From Christensenella sp. UBA1385 (GTDB taxonomy: Bacteria > Bacillota > Clostridia > Christensenellales > Aristaeellaceae): DNA of 11,928 nucleotides. Each line of letters begins with the position of its first letter. Position 1 is the first letter of the stretch. The position numbers and the translations under genes are program-made. The DNA is taken from the NCBI GenBank assembly GCA_002305755.1, contig DBQV01000023.1, positions 1-11,928 of the forward strand. The letters run 5' to 3'. Positions 6,924 to 11,928 of this stretch are shown here, one piece after another. The notes beneath the pieces are model-generated. The model was not told where the DNA came from. It ran no database searches and saw nothing but the letters and a program-made list of their open reading frames with translations.

Positions 6924-6951
6924 TGTGGGATTTCTTAAAAGAAATCCCACA
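6924..6951. repeat. Perfect 13-bp inverted repeat after the GGGtGRT gene
   Basis: TGTGGGATTTCTT and AAGAAATCCCACA are exact complements separated by two bases. The repeat begins 13 bases after the GGGtGRT stop. Neither side has a following T-run, so it is not a textbook terminator. It could protect the 3' end of the mRNA, act with the next hairpin in termination, or be a protein-binding site. Confidence 0.6.
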
Positions 6952-6999
6952 CACCCCAAAGAACTTTATTATGTATGTGAACGGGCTGTGGTTCGTTTC

Positions 7000-7042
7000 A
7001 TGCAAACGGCGCGGGAGAAAATTCCTCCCGCGCTGTTTGCAT
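7000..7042. terminator. Bidirectional terminator between convergent operons
   Basis: The core is a 9-bp GC-rich stem (GCGCGGGAG, 7009-7017, with CTCCCGCGC, 7025-7033) with a seven-base loop. It is extended by a G-T wobble and eight more pairs (ATGCAAAC with GTTTGCAT), giving 18 bp in all. The outer arm supplies a TGTTTGC tail for the plus strand and a CGTTTGC tail for the minus strand. The plus-strand GGGtGRT operon and the minus-strand nrdB group converge here. A weaker candidate for the plus strand, with one mismatch and TTTT, lies at 7066-7097. Confidence 0.6.
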
Positions 7043-7138
7043 ATCCGGGCGGTATGTTGCAGAAAGCCCGGGGCGATGCAGACCGTCCCAGGCTTTTCAT
7101 GTATCTGTTTTTAGGGCAAGAGATCAGGAGAAATTTTC

Positions 7139-7168
7139 GCAGGATAACGCGCAAAGTCAGCGTCCTGC
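7139..7168 (-). terminator. Possible terminator after the YdeI-like gene
   Basis: GCAGGA (7139-7144) pairs with TCCTGC (7163-7168), and CGC (7148-7150) with GCG (7160-7162), with a three-base bulge. It starts directly at the stop codon of the YdeI-like gene. On the minus strand it is followed by GAAAATTTC, a weak tail, so this is a low-confidence call; the hairpin at 7000-7042 may do the real work. Confidence 0.35.
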
Positions 7169-7426
7169 CTACTGTCTGTTTTCTCCCCATTTCATGCCCA
7201 TATAGCCGCGGCCTGCCCGCAGCTCCGACAGCATGATGCCGATCCGCTTCTCGCGGGTTTCGGGGCGTTTGGCCCGGCCGATCCAGCCGACGTAATCATT
7301 CTGCTGATAGGCCGGCCTTGCCTTGTAGGCCTCCCAGAGGCCGCTCTGCCGCAGAAGCCGCGCAATATCGTCCGGAAGGTCGTGAACAGCCCTCGTCATG
7401 CGTGAGCTGTCCAGCTCGTTTTTCAC
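7169..7426 (-). CDS. Small YdeI/OmpD-associated (OmdA) domain protein
   Basis: An 85-residue soluble protein matching the C-terminal domain of the YdeI/OmpD-associated family. It has VHDLPDDIARLL (14-25), then AYQQNDYVGWIGRAKRPETREKRI (39-62), where the Y..WI..AKRPETR..RI pattern is the family hallmark. Larger family members are over 180 residues with an extra N-terminal domain; this is a stand-alone short version. The biochemical function is unknown; the family name comes from enterobacterial work on bacteriocin and peptide resistance. The start is GTG 7426, 6 bases after GAGGG, and that ribosome site lies in the 14-base gap after nrdB. It is therefore probably translated from nrdB mRNA. A link with nucleotide reduction is not implied by the sequence. 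Confidence 0.82.
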   Translation of the reverse strand: MKNELDSSRMTRAVHDLPDDIARLLRQSGLWEAYKARPAYQQNDYVGWIGRAKRPETREKRIGIMLSELRAGRGYMGMKWGENRQ

Positions 7427-7440
7427 TTTCTACCCTCTTT

Positions 7441-8484
7441 TCAAAGATCGTCCACCAGCGCGCTGGATTTGGCGTAGGCCGTGCTGCGGGCCTCAAAGAA
7501 ATCGGTCTTGATCATGTTGGCATTGCTGTACTGGCTCACCCACTTCATGCTGTCCGGCTCGGTCTGGTGGCCCTCATAGATGGGATCAAGGTCAAGGCCG
7601 CGGGCGCGCAGGTTGCCAAGATACTGGATATAGTCGGTCACCATCTGGCTGTTGAGGCCCTCGATCTCATCGCCGATCACATATTTTCCCCAGGCGATCT
7701 CCTGCTCGCAGCCCTCGCGGATCATATCGCGGTAGAGGTCGCGTTTGTCGGGCGTGAACAGCTCCGGCTCTTCTTTTTGCAGCTCCTGCACGATGTTGCG
7801 GAAAAGCCACAGGTGGGTGTTCTCGTCGCGGTTGATGTAGCGGATCTCCTGTACGCTGCCGGGCATACGGTTGTTGCGGCCCAGATTGTAAAAGAACATG
7901 AAGCCGCTGTAAAAATACACGCCCTCCAGCACATAGTTGGCCACGATCACGCGCATGAAGTTCTCCAGCGTCTGCTCCTGCTGGAAGCGGTTATATTGCT
8001 CGCCGATGAAGGTATTGCGCTGCAGCAGGTGTTCGTCATCCTTCCACTGGAAAAGCACCTGGTCCCTCTCCTGCGGCTCGCAGATGGTATCCAGCATGTA
8101 GCTGTAGCTCTGGCTGTGCAGCGCTTCCTGAAAGATCTGGATGGACAGGCAGAGGTTCACCTCGTTGGCCGTGATGTACTGGCTGACCGTAGGCAGGTTG
8201 GCCGTCTGGATGGAATCAAGGAAGATCAGGAAGCTGAGGATCTTATCATAGGCCCTGCGATCGGCCGCGGGCAGACTGCCGTACTGCTTTTTATCGGGAG
8301 CCAGGTTGATCTCCTCCGGGATCCAGAAATTGTTCATCGCCTGCCGGTACCAGCCGGATACCCAAGCGTATTTCATGTTGTTGAAGTCGTTCAGATTGGT
8401 GGTGTTGCCGCCGATCATGCGGCGATCCAGCACGCCGGTATCTCCCTTGGGGTTGAACAGTGGCTTTTTGACAAGTTTGGTCAT
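7441..8484 (-). CDS. nrdB: Class I ribonucleotide reductase, small (radical) subunit
   Basis: Beta subunit of aerobic class I ribonucleotide reductase; it carries the metal cofactor that starts the radical used by NrdA to make deoxynucleotides. All expected metal ligands are visible in the 347 residues: Asp90 (FLD), Glu120 and His123 (FQEALHSQSY), Glu187 (YVLEGVYF), Glu221 and His224 (RDENTH). The spacing 187 to 221 equals the 204 to 238 spacing of E. coli NrdB. Tyr127, four residues after His123, is the radical tyrosine position, so this is a Tyr-radical type and not a Tyr-less class Ic enzyme. The acidic C-terminal tail (SSALVDDL) is the likely docking peptide for NrdA. The start is ATG 8484 after GGAGG by about 8 bases; an upstream in-frame start at 8520 is within the promoter and is rejected. 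It lies downstream of nrdA with its own promoter, and the YdeI-like gene follows by 14 bases. Confidence 0.96.
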   Translation of the reverse strand: MTKLVKKPLFNPKGDTGVLDRRMIGGNTTNLNDFNNMKYAWVSGWYRQAMNNFWIPEEINLAPDKKQYGSLPAADRRAYDKILSFLIFLDSIQTANLPTVSQYITANEVNLCLSIQIFQEALHSQSYSYMLDTICEPQERDQVLFQWKDDEHLLQRNTFIGEQYNRFQQEQTLENFMRVIVANYVLEGVYFYSGFMFFYNLGRNNRMPGSVQEIRYINRDENTHLWLFRNIVQELQKEEPELFTPDKRDLYRDMIREGCEQEIAWGKYVIGDEIEGLNSQMVTDYIQYLGNLRARGLDLDPIYEGHQTEPDSMKWVSQYSNANMIKTDFFEARSTAYAKSSALVDDL

Positions 8485-8518
8485 GGATTCTCCCTCCGCA
8501 TGGCGTATTGCTGAAACC

Positions 8519-8547
8519 ATTATAGCATAAGTCAGCGCGGCATGAAC
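8519..8547 (-). promoter_or_regulatory. Extended -10 promoter in front of nrdB
   Basis: TGCTATAAT (8527-8519 on the minus strand) is a perfect extended -10 element. The -35 region at 17 bases (GTTCAT, 8547-8542) is poor. It lies inside the 142-base gap between nrdA and nrdB, where I found no clear terminator. No NrdR-type box is visible here, so nrdB may be transcribed both by readthrough from nrdA and from this start. Confidence 0.6.
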
Positions 8548-8626
8548 TCAGGCCGCGCCTGCCGGCCGGACACGGGCGGCATCTGTTCGCGCCCCTCAGG
8601 CAGCGCGGAAAGGAGCCGGATCCGCG

Positions 8627-11170
8627 TCAGGTGGCGCAGCTCTCGCACTCCTCCACCTCAAGGGCCTTGCTGCGGATGTAGTACACGGTCTTCACGCCGC
8701 GGCGCCAGGCCTCCAGGTACAGCTCCAGCACCTGGCGGAAGCTGTACTCGTTGGTGATGTACAGGTTCATGCTCTGCGCCTGATCGATGTGCCGCTGGCG
8801 CACGCCCGCCGCGCGCACCGACCACAGCTGGTCGATCAGATGGGCGCTCTTGTAGTACCACCAGGTCTTCATGCTCAGATCGGGCGCCGCCCTGGGGATG
8901 AGGCCGTTTTTCTTTTCATCATAGTAGAAGCGGTTCATGATGGGATCGATGCCCGCCGTGGTGCCCGCGATGATGCTGGTGGAGCTGGTAGGCGCGATAG
9001 CCAGCAGGTAGCCGTTGCGCAGGCCCCGGGCATGCACCTGCTCCCGCAGGCGCCGCCAGCGCGGGGAGGTGTAGCCGCGCTTGTCAAAGTACGCGCCGGT
9101 ATCCCAGTCGCTGCCCTCAAAGTAGGGGTAGCGGCCCTTCTCGTCCGCGATGTCCAGGCTGGCCGAGATGCTGTAATAGTTGATATCCTCAAACACCTTA
9201 TCTGCGTAATCGAGGTGCTGCTCGCTCTCCCAGGGGATGCCCTGCAGCGCCAGCAGGTGGTGGTAGCCGCTCACGCCGAGGCCTATGGGCCGGTAGTTCA
9301 GGTTGTTGATCCTGGCGTAGGGCACGGGGAAGAAGTTAAGGTCGATCACGTTGTCCAGCGCGCGCACGCTGGAGGTGATCACCTCGCGCAGATCCTCGCC
9401 GGATACATCGATCTTGCCAAGGTTCAGGCTGGCCAGGTTACAGACCACATAGTCGCCGGGGCGGGTAACGTTGACCACCACGGTCTCGCCGTCCACCACC
9501 TCCACGCGCTCCTCCACGCTCTCCACGGCGCTCATGTTCTGCGCGATCTCGGTGCAGAGGTTGCTGCAGTAGATAACGCCCCTGTGCGGGTTGGGGTTCA
9601 TGCGGTTCACGGCGTCCCGGTTGAAAGCGAAGGGCGTGCCCGTCTCCACCGCGCTCTTGATGATCAGGCGGATCAGATCCTTCATCGGGATCACGCGGCG
9701 GCTGATGCGATGATCGCTCACGCAGTCGAGGTACTTCTTCTCCCACTCCTCACCGAAGCTGTCCTCCAGCGCGTAGCCCTTGATGCCGAGTATCTCGTGC
9801 GGGTCAAACATGTACCAGTCGCCGTTCATGTTTTCGGCTGCCTGCTTCCAGAAATAATCGGGGAAGCAGATGGCGGGGAAGACGTCGTGCGCCTTCATGC
9901 GGTCGTCGCCGTTATTGGTGCGCAGCTGCAGGAACTCGGGCAGATCCCGGTGCCAGACATCCAGGTACACGGCCACGGCGCCCTGGCGCACGCCCAGCTG
10001 ATCGACCGCAACGGCGGTATCGTTGGCCAGCCTGATCCAGCGGATCACGCCGCCCGCCGCGCCCTCAAAGCCCCGGATATCGGAGCCGTGGCTGCGCACC
10101 TTGCCAAAGTAAAGGCCCATGCCGCCACCGTATTTGGACACGTTGGCAAAGTTCGAGATGCTGCGGTAGATGCCCTGCAGATCGTCCGGCACGGTATCGA
10201 TAAAGCAGCTTGACAGCTGGTGATAGGGCTTCCTCGCGTTGGCCAGCGTGGGCGTGGCCATGGTGACCTTGAGCGTGGACAGCATATCGTAAAAACGCCG
10301 CGCCCAGTAAAGCCGCCTGTCCGCCGCCTCGGGAATGGCGAGGAACAGCGCGATGTTCAGGTACATCTCCTGCACGGTCTCCAGCGGCCTGTGCGCGCGG
10401 TCCGAGATCACATAGCGCTTGGTCAGAAGCTCCAGCCCCGCGTAAGGGAAAAGCAGGTCGCGCGAAGGGTCGATCATCCGGTAGGCCTCGTCCAGCTCGT
10501 CCGGGCTGTAGACCTGGGTCATCTTGGGGGAGCAGAGGCCCTGCTCGGTCAGGTAGGCCATGCGGTCGTTGTAACGGCTGAGGCCCAGCTTTTCATACTG
10601 CTGCCTGACGCCGCGCAGGAAGTAGGCGTTGAACAGTCGCCCGGCGATCATCTCCCACCTGGGGGCCTCCTTATCCGTCAGCTCAATGGCGGAGCGGATG
10701 AGCAGGTTGACGCGCTCATCCAGGCTGCTGGCCTCTTCCTTATAAAAGCTCATGAACTTGCGCTGGAGGATGCCCAGGTCGTACTCATCCTGCGGGAAAT
10801 CCTTCTCAGCCAGAATGAGCACCTCCGCCAGCTCTTCAAAATCGGCAAAATGGGCCATGATGGCCTGCCGATCCTCGCGCTTTTTGCGCCGCGTATCGCG
10901 GTAGAGGATATAGCTCTTGGCCTGCGCGAAGTGCCCCGCTTCCATCAGGGCGCGCTCCGCCATATCCTGCACAAATTCAACAGTCAGGGGATGGCCCTCC
11001 TGCTCGATCAGCGTCTCCACGCGCGCCAGCAGCGCCCGGAGCTGCTCGGGCGTGATCTCGGCATCCGTAGCCGCGAACACCTTTCTGAGCGCGTTCACGA
11101 TCTTCTGCCCGTCATAGTTTTCGGCCCTGCCGCTGCGCTTGATGATCTGCCTGTGGCTGGGGTTTGACAT
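8627..11170 (-). CDS. nrdA: Class I ribonucleotide reductase, large (catalytic) subunit
   Basis: Alpha subunit that reduces ribonucleoside diphosphates to deoxyribonucleotides. The 847 residues hold an N-terminal ATP-cone (about 7-98, beginning IIKRSGRAENYDGQKI) for allosteric activity control, then the ten-stranded catalytic barrel. Active-site residues by comparison with E. coli NrdA are Cys322 (QLSSCF) and Cys577 (VVCNLASLNL) as the reducing pair, and Asn537, Cys539 and Glu541 (SNLCTEIA) with Cys539 as the thiyl radical. Tyr830 and Tyr831 (KTVYYIRSKAL) lie on the radical-transfer path. The C terminus ends ECESCAT with Cys842 and Cys845, the swinging thiol pair rereduced by thioredoxin-like proteins. 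The start is ATG 11170, 6 bases after AAGGAG; an in-frame ATG at 11191 lies in NrdR box 1 and is rejected. Two NrdR-like boxes stand in its promoter region. nrdB follows by 142 bases. Confidence 0.97.
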   Translation of the reverse strand: MSNPSHRQIIKRSGRAENYDGQKIVNALRKVFAATDAEITPEQLRALLARVETLIEQEGHPLTVEFVQDMAERALMEAGHFAQAKSYILYRDTRRKKREDRQAIMAHFADFEELAEVLILAEKDFPQDEYDLGILQRKFMSFYKEEASSLDERVNLLIRSAIELTDKEAPRWEMIAGRLFNAYFLRGVRQQYEKLGLSRYNDRMAYLTEQGLCSPKMTQVYSPDELDEAYRMIDPSRDLLFPYAGLELLTKRYVISDRAHRPLETVQEMYLNIALFLAIPEAADRRLYWARRFYDMLSTLKVTMATPTLANARKPYHQLSSCFIDTVPDDLQGIYRSISNFANVSKYGGGMGLYFGKVRSHGSDIRGFEGAAGGVIRWIRLANDTAVAVDQLGVRQGAVAVYLDVWHRDLPEFLQLRTNNGDDRMKAHDVFPAICFPDYFWKQAAENMNGDWYMFDPHEILGIKGYALEDSFGEEWEKKYLDCVSDHRISRRVIPMKDLIRLIIKSAVETGTPFAFNRDAVNRMNPNPHRGVIYCSNLCTEIAQNMSAVESVEERVEVVDGETVVVNVTRPGDYVVCNLASLNLGKIDVSGEDLREVITSSVRALDNVIDLNFFPVPYARINNLNYRPIGLGVSGYHHLLALQGIPWESEQHLDYADKVFEDINYYSISASLDIADEKGRYPYFEGSDWDTGAYFDKRGYTSPRWRRLREQVHARGLRNGYLLAIAPTSSTSIIAGTTAGIDPIMNRFYYDEKKNGLIPRAAPDLSMKTWWYYKSAHLIDQLWSVRAAGVRQRHIDQAQSMNLYITNEYSFRQVLELYLEAWRRGVKTVYYIRSKALEVEECESCAT

Positions 11171-11188
11171 ATCGGTCTCCTTCTGATG

Positions 11189-11204
11189 CATCTATATATT
11201 GTGG
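11189..11204 (-). promoter_or_regulatory. NrdR box 1 (proximal)
   Basis: On the minus strand CCACAATATATAGATG matches the NrdR consensus ACACWATATATWGTGT at 12 of 16 positions, with the ten-base core CAATATATAG intact. It lies between the predicted transcription start and the ribosome site of nrdA. Its centre is 42 bp from that of box 2. Confidence 0.75.
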
Positions 11205-11230
11205 TCGCCCTGCGGATTTGCATTCAAGAG

Positions 11231-11246
11231 CCACATTATATAGATA
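11231..11246 (+). promoter_or_regulatory. NrdR box 2 (distal, over the -10)
   Basis: Read on the plus strand, CCACATTATATAGATA matches the NrdR consensus at 11 of 16 positions. It covers the TATAAT of the nrdA promoter, a typical repressor position. It is nearly the same sequence as box 1 in the opposite orientation (14 of 16 positions). Confidence 0.75.
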
Positions 11247-11264
11247 CCCGATTCCCCGTGTCAA
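11235..11264 (-). promoter_or_regulatory. Promoter of nrdA
   Basis: On the minus strand TTGACA (11264-11259) is followed by TATATAAT. TATAAT (11240-11235) has an 18-base spacer and the overlapping TATATA a 16-base spacer, so either register serves. NrdR box 2 overlaps the -10 directly. The leader to the ATG is about 60 bases. Confidence 0.8.
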
Positions 11265-11316
11265 GGCGGAGCGGCAAATTCAGAAACCGCGCCTGCGATC
11301 GCAACACCGTGCGCAC

Positions 11317-11343
11317 AAAAAAGGAACCCTCGGAAGGTTCCTT
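11317..11343 (-). terminator. Rho-independent terminator after the PflX-like gene
   Basis: On the minus strand AAGGAACC and GGTTCCTT form a perfect 8-bp stem with a seven-base loop, running straight into TTTT and so giving a six-T run. It ends the transcript of the PflX-like gene, about 90 bases after its stop, and insulates the nrdA promoter. Two smaller hairpins lie between the stop and this element (11351-11365 and 11416-11431). Confidence 0.85.
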
Positions 11344-11433
11344 CGCTGAAAGGCAGCCTTTGCCTCAACGCCCGAACGGCGCGCCGCAAACGGAACAAGA
11401 GCGGCCGGTCATCCTGCCGCCTCAGGGCGGCGC

Positions 11434-11928
11434 TTATTCCGTCCCCGTCCCATCAAAGGGTGGGGTGTAGGCGCTGTCCGCGGATTCGGCCTCCTGCAGA
11501 AAACCCTCCAGGCCAAAGGCCTCAAAAGCATCCAGCGCGCGCCTGTACTCAGCGTCCGTGATGCGCCTGTCTATCCCCGCGATGCGGCAGCGGGGGCTTG
11601 GAGTATACTGGCGCATCAGGCTCACGGGCGTGCCGGCCGGCAGCTCCTCCGCGATAAAGCGCAGAATATCCACCGTATCGCTGACACAGCCGGGGATGAT
11701 CAGGTGGCGCACCAGCGTGCCGCGCGTCATGATGCCCTCCCCGTCATACTGTGGCGGACCGGACTGCAGGCACATCTGACGCACGGCGGCGGAGGCCTGT
11801 TCAAAATAATCCCGGCAGCCCAGCAGCAGCGCGGAAAGGCGGGGACTGCGGTTCTTGATGTCGGGCAGCCAGACGTCCACGATGCCGTCGAGGGCCTTCA
11901 CCGTTTCCTTCAGCTCGTAGCCGCCGCA
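11434..11928 (-). CDS. PflX-like radical SAM protein, C-terminal part (start beyond window)
   Basis: The last 164 residues of a protein resembling PflX, the radical SAM group annotated as putative pyruvate formate-lyase activating enzymes (COG1313). The visible part starts inside the barrel at CGGYELKETVKALDGIVDVW (1-20 of the fragment), followed by LPDIKNRSP, the Y-F-x(2)-A stretch, GIMTRGTLVRHLIIPG (65-80), VSLMRQYTPSPRC (102-114) and a short C-terminal helix region with EYRRALDAFEAFGLEGFLQE. The radical SAM CxxxCxxC cluster would lie upstream and is not in view. A GTG at 11901 could start a shorter frame, but the coding frame clearly continues to the window edge with family-like sequence, so this is a partial gene. 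The glycyl-radical or other target is unknown; no pyruvate formate-lyase gene is in view. Confidence 0.88.
   Translation of the reverse strand, partial: CGGYELKETVKALDGIVDVWLPDIKNRSPRLSALLLGCRDYFEQASAAVRQMCLQSGPPQYDGEGIMTRGTLVRHLIIPGCVSDTVDILRFIAEELPAGTPVSLMRQYTPSPRCRIAGIDRRITDAEYRRALDAFEAFGLEGFLQEAESADSAYTPPFDGTGTE

Noticed and set aside
8548..8626. GC-rich partial inverted repeats between nrdA and nrdB as a terminator
   Set aside because: Only short imperfect pairings are visible and no T-run follows on the minus strand.
8789..11167. Long plus-strand open frames (8789-10213 and 10220-11167) opposite nrdA
   Set aside because: nrdA is certain from its catalytic motifs; the opposite frames are composition shadows with no family motif.
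11186..11470. Small plus-strand open frames over the nrdA control region and the end of the PflX-like gene
   Set aside because: They overlap the NrdR boxes, the terminator and the PflX-like coding sequence and have no supporting ribosome site or family match.

Overview
This window looks like chromosomal DNA from a GC-rich (roughly 60 % by eye) anaerobic member of the Bacillota, probably class Clostridia. That placement is an inference. It rests on strong GGAGG-type ribosome binding sites, TTGACA/TATAAT promoters, rho-independent terminators, a UPF0371/DUF1846 protein, a GGGtGRT protein with its NifU/IscU-like partner, a PflX-type radical SAM protein and NrdR-box control of a class I ribonucleotide reductase. 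I see no insertion sequence, phage gene, CRISPR array, tRNA or rRNA.

Layout: positions 1-1679 hold the start of a minus-strand peptide/nickel-type ABC transporter operon (oppB-like, then a truncated oppC-like gene), driven by two tandem promoters at 1712-1835. A terminator at 1852-1880 separates it from a cytoplasmic GH29 alpha-L-fucosidase (2008-3321, minus). Another terminator at 3364-3397 separates that from the UPF0371/DUF1846 gene (3408-4889, minus), whose leader carries a perfect 11-bp hairpin. A divergent control region (4890-5203) then faces a plus-strand two-gene operon. It encodes an IscU/NifU-like scaffold protein (5204-5896) and the GGGtGRT protein (5912-6910), a conserved pair with no established biochemical function that I know of.

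The gap at 6911-7168 holds three stem-loops, one of which reads as a bidirectional terminator between convergent operons. From 7169 to 11170 everything is on the minus strand: nrdA (class I ribonucleotide reductase large subunit), nrdB (small subunit) and a small YdeI/OmpD-associated domain protein 14 bases after nrdB. The nrdA promoter carries two NrdR-like boxes with centres 42 bp apart. nrdB has its own extended -10 promoter without such a box. The right edge (11434-11928) is the C-terminal part of a PflX-like radical SAM protein, followed by a strong terminator.

How they fit together: the transporter and fucosidase point to uptake and breakdown of peptides or host/plant glycans, although the terminator between them shows they are separate transcription units. 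The nrd genes supply deoxynucleotides under NrdR control. The most novel-looking part is the central divergent locus, where two conserved but uncharacterised systems share one control region.
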